A stretch of DNA of 32,893 nt from Chthonomonas sp. UBA6659 (GTDB lineage Bacteria > Armatimonadota > Fimbriimonadia > Fimbriimonadales > Fimbriimonadaceae), in assembly GCA_002455425.1 (NCBI GenBank), contig DKKT01000023.1:1-32893 (forward strand), given 5' to 3'. The notes beneath the pieces were generated by a model. That model searched no databases and was not told the DNA's origin. It saw nothing but the letters and a program-made list of their open reading frames with translations. Shown piece after piece: positions 1-7,927 of the stretch. Made by a program: the position numbers and the translations under genes. Position 1 is the first letter of the stretch. Every line of letters starts with the position of its first letter.

Positions 1-34
1 TCCTGGAAGGAGATTCCGGGATAAACTCCCCGCG

Positions 35-433
35 ATGTCGGTGAATCGGTTCGCGCGGACGCGGCAGGATCACAGCCGGGAGACGGCAGAGGATTACGTC
101 GAGATGATCGACGCCCTGATCCTCGAACGGGGGGAGGCGCGCGCCGTCGATCTGGCCGAGCGTCTCGACATCAGCGCGGTCACCGTCAGCAAGACCCTCC
201 AGCGGCTCCAGCGCGAGGGCTTCGTGACGGCACAACCCTACCGCAGCGTCTTTCTTACCGATGAGGGCCGCGCCCTCGCCGCCGCCTCGAGAGAACGCCA
301 CGCGATGGTCCTGCGATTTCTCGCCAAGCTCGGGGTTCCCCCGGACGTCGCGGAGATCGACGCGGAGGGGATCGAGCACCATGTCAGCGATCAAACCTTG
401 AACGCCATGCGTCGATTCGTCGGGGAATCGTGA
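35..433 (+). CDS. mntR: MntR-type manganese-responsive transcriptional regulator (DtxR family)
   Basis: This is a 132-residue DtxR/MntR-family repressor that senses Mn(II) and controls manganese transport genes. An N-terminal winged helix-turn-helix spans about residues 18-80. It is followed by a short helical dimerisation domain with no SH3 domain, as in MntR rather than DtxR/IdeR. All six metal ligands known from Bacillus subtilis MntR have counterparts at matching spacing: D20, E23, H89, E111, E114 and H115. The ATG at 35 has a purine-rich GGAAGGAG about 20 nt upstream, which is too far to settle the start. A GTG at 41 is an alternative. The gene ends inside the galT start (GTGA overlap), so the two are probably cotranscribed. 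Its targets are not in this window. The Mn-dependent arginase at 17.7 kb is only a thematic link. Confidence 0.9.
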   Translation: MSVNRFARTRQDHSRETAEDYVEMIDALILERGEARAVDLAERLDISAVTVSKTLQRLQREGFVTAQPYRSVFLTDEGRALAAASRERHAMVLRFLAKLGVPPDVAEIDAEGIEHHVSDQTLNAMRRFVGES

Positions 434-1413
434 GTCCGCATCGGCGATACAACCCGCTGACGGATGAGTGGGTCCTCGTCTCGCCCCATCGGACGGCTCG
501 ACCCTGGCTCGGTGCCGAGGAGAGCGTGCCCGAACCGCGCCGCACGTACGATCCGGACTGCACCTTGTGTCCGGGAAACTCCCGCGCCGGCTGCAACCGG
601 AATCCCGCGTACTCGGACACCTACGTCTTTGCGAACGACTTCCCTGCCCTCCTACCGAAGAGCGAGGCTCCTTCGGAAGATCGTCTCTTCCGGGCCGAAG
701 CCGTACGCGGTGAGTGCCGGGTCGTCTGCTTCTCGCCCCGCCACGATCTCACCCTCGCCGACATGGCGGTCCCCGAAATCCAAGCCGTTGTCGAGACGTG
801 GCACGCCCAGACACTCGAGCTCGAAAGCCGCTGGCGATGGGTGCAGATCTTCGAGAACAAGGGCGAGGCGATGGGTTGCTCGAATCCTCATCCGCACGGT
901 CAGATTTGGGCGTCGGATGCGATTCCGACGCTGGTCGAACGTGAGGAGCGATCCCAGGCCGCCTGGTACGAAACCCAGGGCATCCCCTTGCTGACGGAGG
1001 TGACTGCGCGCGAAATCGATGGCCCGCGCGCCGTCGCGCGGACCCGGGAGTGGATCGCTCTGGTTCCGTTCTGGGCGGTGTGGCCCTTCGAGAGCCTCAT
1101 CCTACCGACCCGTCAGACCCCGCGGTTCTCTGCCCTCGATGCGGACCAGCGGATCGATCTCGCCGTGCTCCTCCAAGATCTGCTGACGCGCTACGATCGC
1201 CTGTTCGACACCAGCTTCCCCTACAGCATGGGCTGGCACGGGGCCCCGGTCGGGTCCCGTCACGAATCGGCCTGGACGGTTCACGCCCACATCTACCCGC
1301 CGCTGCTGCGCTCGGCGACGGTTCGCAAGTTCATGGTCGGCTACGAATTGCTCGCGGAACCTCAACGTGATCTAACCCCCGAAGACGCCGCGGTGCGCCT
1401 TCGCAGCCTCTGA
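430..1413 (+). CDS. galT: galactose-1-phosphate uridylyltransferase
   Basis: GalT is the cytoplasmic Leloir-pathway enzyme that exchanges UDP between UDP-glucose and galactose-1-phosphate. The 327-residue length fits class I GalT. Visible family marks are an N-terminal SPHR segment, a CTLC pair that would be the first two zinc ligands, and the active-site SNPHPHGQIW block containing the His-Pro-His nucleophile motif. The C-terminal HIT-like half follows, including GWHGAP and HAHIYPP. Translation starts at GTG 430, whose last bases form the mntR stop codon, so initiation is probably coupled to mntR termination. The stop at 1411-1413 directly abuts the stop of galK on the other strand. The galactokinase that supplies its substrate is therefore convergent rather than in the same operon. 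Confidence 0.95.
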   Translation: MSPHRRYNPLTDEWVLVSPHRTARPWLGAEESVPEPRRTYDPDCTLCPGNSRAGCNRNPAYSDTYVFANDFPALLPKSEAPSEDRLFRAEAVRGECRVVCFSPRHDLTLADMAVPEIQAVVETWHAQTLELESRWRWVQIFENKGEAMGCSNPHPHGQIWASDAIPTLVEREERSQAAWYETQGIPLLTEVTAREIDGPRAVARTREWIALVPFWAVWPFESLILPTRQTPRFSALDADQRIDLAVLLQDLLTRYDRLFDTSFPYSMGWHGAPVGSRHESAWTVHAHIYPPLLRSATVRKFMVGYELLAEPQRDLTPEDAAVRLRSL

Positions 1414-2580
1414 TCACCACTCAGAGACGGTGGCGCCGGCGACGGCCCGTACAACGAGGAACCGACCGGGAACCCCGGTCGCGTCGCGATAGCGAGCCTC
1501 GGAGGCCGTGCAGAATTCGTCGATGCGTGAGCCCGCGACGAGCGCGAGGCAGGCTCCACCGAATCCTCCGCCGACCATTCGCGCGCCGATGCACCCCGGG
1601 GCACCGTTCGCCGCGTCGGCCATCGCGTCCAGCTCGGCGCATGACACCTCGTAATCGTCGCGCAGGCTCGCGTGCGAGGCCCGCATCAGCGCGCCCATCG
1701 CAGCGAGATCTCCGGCCCCCATCGCCGCGCGAAAAGAAACGACCCGCGCGTTCTCCGTCACAACGTGACGCGCGCGGCGAGTCCCGATTGGGCCCAAGTC
1801 AACCGTACGCTCCTCGATCGACTCCAAGGTCGCGTCTCGGAGGCACTCCACCCCCAATTGGGTCGCAGCAGCTTCGCTCTCGCGGCGTCGCTGGTTGTAG
1901 GCGCTACTCGCAAGCGCGTGCTTGACCCCGGTCTCGCAGACGACGAGTCCGAAGTCCTCCGGTAGCGGGACCGGCTCGGGCCTCCCGGGTATGCGCGTGT
2001 CGATGAGGAGCGCGTGATCGGCCAGTCCGAACAGACTCGCAGTCTGGTCCATGATGCCGCAATTCATGCCGACAAACGCGTTCTCGGCGCGTCGGCCAAG
2101 GGCAGCGAGACCGGCATCGTCGATCGCCACGCTTCCCAGCATCCGCCAAAGGACAGCGAACGCCATCTCGATCGCGGCGCTGCTGCTCAGCCCGCTTCCC
2201 TCCGGCAGATCCGACTCGATCGTCGCCTGCACATCGGGGACCGGCGTGCCGCGTTCGGCGAACGCCCACGCGACCCCGGCGGGATAAGCGCCCCAATCGG
2301 GGAGATCTCTGCGAACCGGAGCCGCGGCGGCGAACCGCGCCGGCGATCCATGGAGCGACGTTCTCAGATCGGACAGCCCGTCGGCACGGGTAGCCGCGAC
2401 GACGACCCACCGATCGATCGCGGCCGGGAGGACGAATCCGTCGTGGTAATCGGTGTGCTCGCCGATCAGATTGACCCGCCCAGGCGCGACGGCGACGTGA
2501 GAAGGTCTTCGTCCGAACGTCTCGACAAAGCGCTCGACCGCACGCTCGACTTCCGGAATCTTGGGCAAGGCCGCCTTCAT
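1414..2580 (-). CDS. galK: galactokinase (GHMP kinase family)
   Basis: GalK phosphorylates alpha-D-galactose at C1 using ATP in the cytoplasm. The 388-residue protein carries the galactokinase signature GRVNLIGEHTDY near residues 34-45. It also has the GHMP ATP-binding motif EGSGLSSSAA in the middle and the C-terminal MVGGGFGGACLAL motif. The length is normal for the family. Start ATG 2580 is preceded by TAAGCT with 7 nt between and no Shine-Dalgarno sequence, so the transcript may be leaderless. It converges on galT with zero bases between the stop codons. No galE or galM is seen nearby. Confidence 0.95.
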   Translation of the reverse strand: MKAALPKIPEVERAVERFVETFGRRPSHVAVAPGRVNLIGEHTDYHDGFVLPAAIDRWVVVAATRADGLSDLRTSLHGSPARFAAAAPVRRDLPDWGAYPAGVAWAFAERGTPVPDVQATIESDLPEGSGLSSSAAIEMAFAVLWRMLGSVAIDDAGLAALGRRAENAFVGMNCGIMDQTASLFGLADHALLIDTRIPGRPEPVPLPEDFGLVVCETGVKHALASSAYNQRRRESEAAATQLGVECLRDATLESIEERTVDLGPIGTRRARHVVTENARVVSFRAAMGAGDLAAMGALMRASHASLRDDYEVSCAELDAMADAANGAPGCIGARMVGGGFGGACLALVAGSRIDEFCTASEARYRDATGVPGRFLVVRAVAGATVSEW

Positions 2581-2587
2581 TCCCTCG

Positions 2588-2593
2588 AGCTTA
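2588..2593 (-). promoter_or_regulatory. putative -10 box (TAAGCT) of galK
   Basis: TAAGCT lies 7 nt before the galK ATG on the minus strand. The same hexamer with nearly the same spacing precedes the gene at 3931. Its position predicts a transcription start at or next to the start codon. Confidence 0.4.
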
Positions 2594-2636
2594 CCGAGGC
2601 GGCAGGAAGTCCGCGTGGTCCGGCGAACTTGGCCTC

Positions 2637-3386
2637 ATGAGGTTTCTTGTCGCAGTCCTGCTCTCGATGACTTCCTTGGCTGTTCTGGCCCAGAACACCG
2701 TGACCGTCACCGAAGGCGACGGCAACACCCAGGTCACACTCAATCCAGGCGATACGCTCGTGGTCCAACTCAACGCCAATCCGAGCACTGGCTATAGCTG
2801 GCAGGTCGTCCAAAACAACCCCTATCTGTTGCCACAGATCGGTCGGGGCCGATTCCAAGGGAGCGATTCCGGAATGATGGGCGCTCCGGGCAAGATGGTG
2901 TTCCGGTTCCGGGCCGCGAACGCGGGTGGTGAGGCCCTGCGCATGGTCTATAGTCGCCCCTTCGGCTCGGGAGGCATCCCGCCCGCCGACACCTTTCAGC
3001 TTCTCGTGGTCATCGACCGCGCCCGGTCGAAGACCGTGACCCTCCGCGATGGCGACAACGACGGGCAGTGCAACCTCGATGTGGGCGATATTCTGGTGGT
3101 TCAGCTGACTTCGAATCCGTCGACCGGCTACACGTGGAGCCTCGCCCAGACAGACGCCGGACTCCTCCAGCAGATCGGCTCACGAACCATTCGCGGTCGG
3201 AACATGCCGGGCGCGCCCGGTATCCAGGAGTTCCGCTTCCGCGTCATCGGCTCGGGAGGCACATGGCTGCGCTTCCTGTACCAAAGGCCCGGCCAAGGCG
3301 GGGTCGAGGCGGCCCAGCGATGGGAGAATTTGATCACGATCAACCGCCCCGGCGGTACCGGAGGCCTGCTCGGTCGCGGCGGCTAG
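2637..3386 (+). CDS. secreted tandem chagasin-type peptidase inhibitor (MEROPS I42-like)
   Basis: This 249-residue protein has a signal peptide (about residues 1-19, ending AQN) followed by two copies of a chagasin-like domain. Chagasin-family proteins are tight inhibitors of papain-type cysteine proteases. The three inhibitory loops are recognisable in both copies: NPSTGYSW (48-55) and NPSTGYTW (160-167); GAPG (82-85 and 192-195); and YSRP (105-108) and YQRP (215-218). Most family members have one domain, so the duplication is notable. A glycine-rich tail ends the protein. It would act in the periplasm or outside the cell. No cysteine protease is encoded nearby, so the target may be foreign. 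The domain assignment is confident; inhibitory activity is inferred. Confidence 0.82.
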   Translation: MRFLVAVLLSMTSLAVLAQNTVTVTEGDGNTQVTLNPGDTLVVQLNANPSTGYSWQVVQNNPYLLPQIGRGRFQGSDSGMMGAPGKMVFRFRAANAGGEALRMVYSRPFGSGGIPPADTFQLLVVIDRARSKTVTLRDGDNDGQCNLDVGDILVVQLTSNPSTGYTWSLAQTDAGLLQQIGSRTIRGRNMPGAPGIQEFRFRVIGSGGTWLRFLYQRPGQGGVEAAQRWENLITINRPGGTGGLLGRGG

Positions 3387-3403
3387 CCGCCGCGCCCCAC
3401 GGG

Positions 3404-3931
3404 TCAGGAACCCGATTTGAGGTACTTCTCCGGGAGGGGGTTGGCCGCGCTCTCCTGTTGCCAGTAGATCGAGACGACCCACCAGCGCTTCCCGTCATTC
3501 ATGAGCTGGATGCTGTTGATGCCGCGCATCAGCGGCTTGGCGTCGTCGACCTTCGTTCGGGCCTCGTACGTGCTCCAGACGTGGGTGATCCCCCCGAAGC
3601 TCTCGATGCGCCGCGCGATCTCCTTCTCGAAGAACCCCCGCGATTCGAGCGCAGGACCGGAGTTCTTGACGTAGTCCTCCACCGTCATCACGATCCGGGT
3701 GGCCGCTTCGGCACCGCCACGCTTGACGACGGCGCTCAGCTGAGCGTCCGGAGCGAAGAGCGAGCGCATGCGATCCCAGTCACGCTTCTGCCCCGCCGAT
3801 CCCGAGATGACATCGTAAACCGCGGCCAGGATCGCTTCCGGGGACTTGACGTCGTCGGGTTTGGCGACCGGCTGAGCGAAGCCGAAGGAGGCAATGCCGA
3901 GGATGAGAATGGAGGGCCAAGCGTGCTTCAT
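3404..3931 (-). CDS. secreted NTF2-like (SnoaL/DUF4440-type) protein
   Basis: This 175-residue protein has an N-terminal signal peptide (about 1-19, ending GFAQ). The rest has the layout of the NTF2-like/SnoaL fold: a first helix with AVYDVISGSAGQKRDWDRMRS, a short FAPDA segment, then a curved sheet ending in a WWVVSIYWQQE strand. Many secreted members have no proven activity, so no reaction is assigned. The start ATG 3931 is preceded by TAAGCT at a 6-nt distance. It converges on the chagasin-like gene with a 17-bp gap. Confidence 0.7.
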   Translation of the reverse strand: MKHAWPSILILGIASFGFAQPVAKPDDVKSPEAILAAVYDVISGSAGQKRDWDRMRSLFAPDAQLSAVVKRGGAEAATRIVMTVEDYVKNSGPALESRGFFEKEIARRIESFGGITHVWSTYEARTKVDDAKPLMRGINSIQLMNDGKRWWVVSIYWQQESAANPLPEKYLKSGS

Positions 3932-3937
3932 CCCCCC

Positions 3938-3943
3938 AGCTTA
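3938..3943 (-). promoter_or_regulatory. putative -10 box (TAAGCT) of the NTF2-like gene
   Basis: TAAGCT sits 6 nt before the ATG on the minus strand, matching the spacing at galK. The bases between are a run of G, which could also serve as a weak ribosome site. Confidence 0.4.
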
Positions 3944-3964
3944 CCGATGCGCATCGGCGTCGCT

Positions 3965-4270
3965 TCAGTTTTCCGGGATGAACCAGATCGCGTTATCGGT
4001 CGGGTTGACGAAGATGCGACCCGGCGGGAGAAGGCGGAACGCACCCGAAGGCGGCGTCGGCAAACCGGCGAACCCGAGAATGGTCGAGATCTCAGGTTCG
4101 AGCACGGGGATACCTTGCAACAAAGCACCGATCAGGTACGGATCGGCGTGGCGAACGGGGAAACGGTAGGCCCGGGGTGGGTCCTTGCGAGGGCTCTCTT
4201 GGCGCGCGGCCGGAGGGGTCTGGGCCGTCGCGATCGAGAGCACCAACACGAGTCCGAGTAACGTCCGCAT
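3965..4270 (-). CDS. small secreted protein resembling a secretin N-terminal subdomain
   Basis: This protein of about 101 residues has a hydrophobic N-terminus typical of a signal peptide (MRTLLGLVLVLSIATAQ). The remainder contains a segment of the form FPVRHADPYLIGALLQG and later RIFVNPTDNAIWF. This loosely matches the pattern of the N1/STN-like subdomains of secretins, where a 'HADP..v..LL.G' helix is followed by a 'v.vD..tNsl' strand. There is no secretin pore domain, so it is a stand-alone module or only a fold resemblance. I chose ATG 4270; a GTG at 4285 would add five residues ahead of the signal. The function is unknown. Confidence 0.5.
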   Translation of the reverse strand: MRTLLGLVLVLSIATAQTPPAARQESPRKDPPRAYRFPVRHADPYLIGALLQGIPVLEPEISTILGFAGLPTPPSGAFRLLPPGRIFVNPTDNAIWFIPEN

Positions 4271-4330
4271 GAGCTTCGGACGCACGGTAAGGGCCGGCGG
4301 TTACGTTGGTTGCAGCCCGGCCTCGCCTGC

Positions 4331-4336
4331 TACAAT
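4331..4336 (+). promoter_or_regulatory. putative -10 box (TACAAT) of the E2 gene
   Basis: TACAAT followed by CGG lies 6 nt before the ATG at 4343. The intervening CGGAAA contains no Shine-Dalgarno sequence, so this predicts a leaderless mRNA. Confidence 0.55.
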
Positions 4337-4342
4337 CGGAAA

Positions 4343-5605
4343 ATGCCGGTCGAGATCTTGATGCCCGAATTGGGCGAAGGCGTACACGAGGGAACGGTGA
4401 GCCGCTGGCTCAAAAAGGAAGGGGACTTCGTCAAGGAAGACGAGCCGGTCGTCGAGATCATGACGGACAAGGTGAACACCGAACTTCAGGCTCCAGCCTC
4501 GGGTGTGCTGGTCAAGATCCTTATTCCCGAAGGTAGCCCGGTAGAGGTTTTCCACGCGATGGGCCTGATCGAGGAATCGAACGGGGCCGCAAAAAAGCCG
4601 GTCGCCGAAACCCCGACTCCCGCGAAGGACGAGCCCAAGCCGGAGCCGAAGACCGAAACGACCGTCGAAACGACGTCGACCGCACCCGTGGCTTCCGGGG
4701 ATCGCAAGTGGTACACACCCGTCGTCCGCGCGATGTCGAAAGAGCTCGGCATCAGCGATTCCGAACTTGCCGGTATCTCGGGCACGGGACAGGGTGGCCG
4801 GGTCACGAAGCGGGATGTCGAAGCGTATCTCGCAAGACGCACGGGCGGGTCCAGCGCTCCCGTGACGAAGATCGAAGTCAAGGACGTCGCCCCGGTCGCG
4901 GCCGGTCCGGACCAGGAGATCGTGCCGCTTGCGGGGATGCGCAAGATGATCGCGGAAGCGATGGTCCGCAGTTCGGCAGTGCCGACGGTGAGCACCCTTG
5001 CCGAAGTCGACGTCACGAACATGGTGAAGTTCCGTGAGCGAAACAAGGATTCGTTCCCTGAGCAGTTCGGGGTCAAACTCACCTACACCCCGTTCTTCAT
5101 CAAGGCTATCACGGAGACCCTCCAGGAGTTTCCGCTCGTCAACGCCTCGCTCCAGGGCGATCAGATCGTCATGAGCCGGGCCGTGCACATGGGCGTCGCG
5201 GTTTCGCTCGGCGAGAAGGGCGATCAGGGACTCATCGTGCCGGTGATTCGCGACTGCCAGTCAAAGACCCTGATCGGGATCGCGAAGGACCTCGAAACCA
5301 TCGCCGCCCGTGCGCGGTCGAGTTCGCTGAGCGTGGCCGACGTCCAGGGAGGCACCTTCACCCTGACCAATCCAGGCTCCTACGGCGCGGTCCTCGGAAC
5401 CCCGATGATCAATGCGCCCCAGGCGGCGATTCTCGGCACCTACACGATCAAGAAGATGCCGATCATCGTCGACGAGATGATCGGGGTTCGATCGATCATG
5501 AATCTGGTCCTGACGTACGACCACCGGCTGATCGACGGACTGCTGGCCGGACGGTTCCTGCAGAGGCTGAAGCAGAAGCTCGAGACGTTCGACTTCTTCA
5601 AGTAG
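4343..5605 (+). CDS. dihydrolipoamide acyltransferase, E2 of a 2-oxo acid dehydrogenase complex
   Basis: This 420-residue E2 subunit transfers an acyl group from lipoyl-lysine to CoA at the core of a pyruvate, branched-chain or 2-oxoglutarate dehydrogenase complex. It has one lipoyl domain (about 1-77, with lipoylated K43 in TDKVNTE), an acidic/proline linker, and a peripheral subunit-binding domain (about 121-160). The C-terminal catalytic domain ends in the DHRLIDG active-site motif. A single lipoyl domain and the TDKVNTE sequence fit branched-chain or pyruvate E2; the substrate cannot be fixed from sequence. The upstream in-frame TTG at 4310 is rejected because MPVEILMPELGEG at 4343 is the normal family start. 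E1 and E3 genes are not adjacent. Confidence 0.92.
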   Translation: MPVEILMPELGEGVHEGTVSRWLKKEGDFVKEDEPVVEIMTDKVNTELQAPASGVLVKILIPEGSPVEVFHAMGLIEESNGAAKKPVAETPTPAKDEPKPEPKTETTVETTSTAPVASGDRKWYTPVVRAMSKELGISDSELAGISGTGQGGRVTKRDVEAYLARRTGGSSAPVTKIEVKDVAPVAAGPDQEIVPLAGMRKMIAEAMVRSSAVPTVSTLAEVDVTNMVKFRERNKDSFPEQFGVKLTYTPFFIKAITETLQEFPLVNASLQGDQIVMSRAVHMGVAVSLGEKGDQGLIVPVIRDCQSKTLIGIAKDLETIAARARSSSLSVADVQGGTFTLTNPGSYGAVLGTPMINAPQAAILGTYTIKKMPIIVDEMIGVRSIMNLVLTYDHRLIDGLLAGRFLQRLKQKLETFDFFK

Positions 5606-5614
5606 CGCTCGCGA

Positions 5615-6586
5615 CTACTGGCGACCGATCGTGATCGCCAGGGTCGCCTGCTCGGCCATCCGGCGAACCTGAAGTTGGATCCTCGCGCCGACTTTCTGCT
5701 TGAACAGGAAGACCGCGAGGTCGAACTGGTCGTTGATGGTCGTCGAATCGGCGCGAACGACGATGTCGCCGGGGCGAAGCCCGGAGAGCGAGGCCGGCGA
5801 GTTCGGCAGCACGCTGTCGATAAGCGCGCCTTGTCCCGCCGCGTCACGGAAGAAGGCCCCGATCGCGGGATGCTCCGGGCGTCGCGAGGGGGAGAGGAAT
5901 CCCTCGACGACGCGCTGGAGTACATCGACGCCGAGCGAGTAGCCCACCGCCATGTTCTGGGGTCCAAATCGACGAACTTCGTTCAACGTATTCTGAAGCG
6001 TTCGGTTGATCTCACCGATCGATGGCATCGGTTCCAGCGTGGCGCTCATCACTCCGGCGAGGCGGCCGTCGTAGGTGAAGACCATCGCGCCGCCGATGCG
6101 CTGACTCGTGGCCTCGAACCGGATTTCCGAGAGCGGAACGTAGCGTAGGCTGGGTCGCATGATGCCGGCTCGGTCGGAGGACACGAACTCGCCTCGAATC
6201 GGACCGGTCGCGAGCGCCGCGATCACGGTGCGTCCTGCGAGCGACCGCGGATCGGCGACGCTGATCGGCGTCATCGCGCTCTCGGACCAGCCGTCGGCTT
6301 GAAGAAGCACCAACTGGGTCGGATCATCGACGAACTCAAGCCTCAACGTGATCAGCTTGCCCGACCGCAACCGCCCACTGACGACGTTGGAATTGACGTT
6401 CGAGCGGTGGGCCAGAAAGCGGCCATCGTTGGCGATGAGGACCGCACTGCCGGTCGCCCCGATCGCACCCTGTTCGAGGGTCACGCACGAAGCCGCAAGT
6501 CGATCCCACGTCTTCAACTCGTCGGGCGAAAGCCCGCCCTGGCCGAAGAGACACGCGACGCCGAAACTAACCGCCGATAACGACAT
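5615..6586 (-). CDS. secreted PDZ protein with degenerate trypsin-like (HtrA-type) domain
   Basis: This 323-residue protein has a short hydrophobic N-terminal signal (MSLSAVSFGVACLFG), a trypsin-like region (about 35-190) and a C-terminal PDZ domain (about 235-320, with PASLSGLRPGDIVVRAD). The overall layout is that of HtrA/Deg proteases. However, at the triad positions the His block reads FLAHRSNV, the Asp block reads DDPTQLVLLQ, and the GNSGGPL block reads QRIGGAMV. None of the catalytic His, Asp or Ser appears to be kept. It is therefore probably a non-catalytic scaffold or sensor. It is the last gene of the operon and overlaps the anti-sigma candidate by 20 nt, which suggests a part in signalling. 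It converges on the E2 gene with 9 bp between. Confidence 0.75.
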   Translation of the reverse strand: MSLSAVSFGVACLFGQGGLSPDELKTWDRLAASCVTLEQGAIGATGSAVLIANDGRFLAHRSNVNSNVVSGRLRSGKLITLRLEFVDDPTQLVLLQADGWSESAMTPISVADPRSLAGRTVIAALATGPIRGEFVSSDRAGIMRPSLRYVPLSEIRFEATSQRIGGAMVFTYDGRLAGVMSATLEPMPSIGEINRTLQNTLNEVRRFGPQNMAVGYSLGVDVLQRVVEGFLSPSRRPEHPAIGAFFRDAAGQGALIDSVLPNSPASLSGLRPGDIVVRADSTTINDQFDLAVFLFKQKVGARIQLQVRRMAEQATLAITIGRQ

Positions 6587-7289
6587 GGCTGGCTGTTTCT
6601 ACCTCATTGGCCCGGATCTCTCCGGACGAGTCCGTTGTCTCGATGATGACGATGCCGACCGGATCGACCGGCCCGGGCTCCGGGGTTGCCGACGCGACGG
6701 GACCGACCGGAGCCGGGGGCGAACTCTCGCGAACGAAGCGCTCGGGCCGAGGCTTGCGAGCTTCGGTTCGCCGGCTGATCCGAACGGGTCGTCGGTGGAT
6801 GTTGACGGCGACGGTGGCGGGGGAGTCCGTTGCGGCCGTCGACGTCGGAACGATCGTGTTGGTCTTGCCCACGACGTCGAACGCGCTCTTTGCACCGGCC
6901 AAGACGAAGTCTGCGCCCGACTCGGGCCGGGACGAGGCACCGAGCTCGACGGTCGAGGTCGCCACCGGGAGTTGGGGAACGTCGTCGGCCCGAAGGAGAA
7001 ACATCCCGAGCACGGCGAGACCTGCGGCAACCGGTGCGCCTAGCCAGACTGGCGAGAGGCGAGGACGAGCCTTCATCTCGGAGCGGAGAACGGCGTCACG
7101 CATCCGCTCGGCCGAAAGCTGGCACTCCGGGATGTCGCGCAGACCCCGGAGATCGGCTCGAAGTTGCCGAAGCGCGTCGGCTTCCCGGGCGAGTCGGGGA
7201 TCGCGAGCCTCGCTCGCTTCGAGGCGCCGGGATCGGTCTTCGGGCAACTCCCCGAAGGCATGCTGGATGAGTTCGTCGCGTCGGTTCAT
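6567..7289 (-). CDS. putative membrane anti-sigma factor
   Basis: This 240-residue protein has a charged cytoplasmic N-terminal region (1-78), one predicted transmembrane segment (about 80-99) and a long Pro/Thr/Ser-rich exterior region. The N-terminal MNRRDELIQHAFGELPEDRSRRLE resembles the first helix of anti-sigma domains. The HxxxCxxC zinc motif is absent and there is a single Cys near residue 56. Its place directly after the ECF sigma gene, with an ATGA overlap, is the classic sigma/anti-sigma arrangement. It would hold the sigma factor at the membrane until an envelope signal arrives. The following PDZ gene overlaps its 3' end. The role is inferred from topology and context. Confidence 0.65.
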   Translation of the reverse strand: MNRRDELIQHAFGELPEDRSRRLEASEARDPRLAREADALRQLRADLRGLRDIPECQLSAERMRDAVLRSEMKARPRLSPVWLGAPVAAGLAVLGMFLLRADDVPQLPVATSTVELGASSRPESGADFVLAGAKSAFDVVGKTNTIVPTSTAATDSPATVAVNIHRRPVRISRRTEARKPRPERFVRESSPPAPVGPVASATPEPGPVDPVGIVIIETTDSSGEIRANEVETASHVVIGG

Positions 7290-7927
7290 TCGGAATCCTC
7301 CCCGAGGAGAGGGGCAACTCGGTCGCGCAGAGCGCGCCGGGCTCGGAGGACACGGAGTTTCGCTCCTCCTACCGTACAGCCAAGGATCTCGGCAATATCG
7401 GGATAGTCACGCTCTTCGATGTCGCGAAGGATGATGGCGTTGCGGTGATGGATCGGAAGTGCGGCGAGGGCGCGCCGCAGCGCATGGACTCGGCGATCGG
7501 CTTCCAAGTTGGCGACGGGGTCGTCTTCACTCCCGACCGTCATCCAGGTCAGGGCACCTCCGGCCTCTTGTTGCTCCAGGGACTGTCGTCGCTGATTCAT
7601 GCGGACGCGGTCGGTTCCGTGATTGGTCGCGATGCGCAGGAGCCACGTCGTGAACTTGGCCTCATCCCGATATCGATGCAGGTTCTGATAGGCGCGCACG
7701 AACACCTCCTGCACGATATCTTCGGCATCGTCTCGCCGTGGCGCCATCTGGTAGGCGTACCGGTACACGAGGAGGCGATGCCGCTCGAACAGTTGTTCGA
7801 AGGCCGCAAATTCGCCGGCACGGGCCCGTGCAACCAACGCTTCGTCACTGTCGTGATCGAGCAGAGTGTCCAATGTCGAAGCGCGGAGGGGCATCCTCAG
7901 ATTCAGCCTCGCGGTGTTTCTCATCAT
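7286..7927 (-). CDS. ECF (RpoE-type) RNA polymerase sigma factor
   Basis: This 213-residue group IV sigma factor has a region 2 (about residues 28-115) with the DAEDIVQEVFVRAYQNLHRYR core-binding segment and KFTTWLLRIATN. Region 4 (about 150-205) has the helix-turn-helix YPDIAEILGCTVGGAKLRVLRARRALR. The spacing between the two is normal for ECF factors, and there is no extra C-terminal domain. The chosen ATG 7927 overlaps the stop of the upstream phosphoesterase (ATGA). M12 is a possible later start because the first 20 residues are not conserved in the family. The sigma gene sits third in a five-gene overlapping operon, so its level is tied to those genes. Confidence 0.92.
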   Translation of the reverse strand: MMRNTARLNLRMPLRASTLDTLLDHDSDEALVARARAGEFAAFEQLFERHRLLVYRYAYQMAPRRDDAEDIVQEVFVRAYQNLHRYRDEAKFTTWLLRIATNHGTDRVRMNQRRQSLEQQEAGGALTWMTVGSEDDPVANLEADRRVHALRRALAALPIHHRNAIILRDIEERDYPDIAEILGCTVGGAKLRVLRARRALRDRVAPLLGEDSE

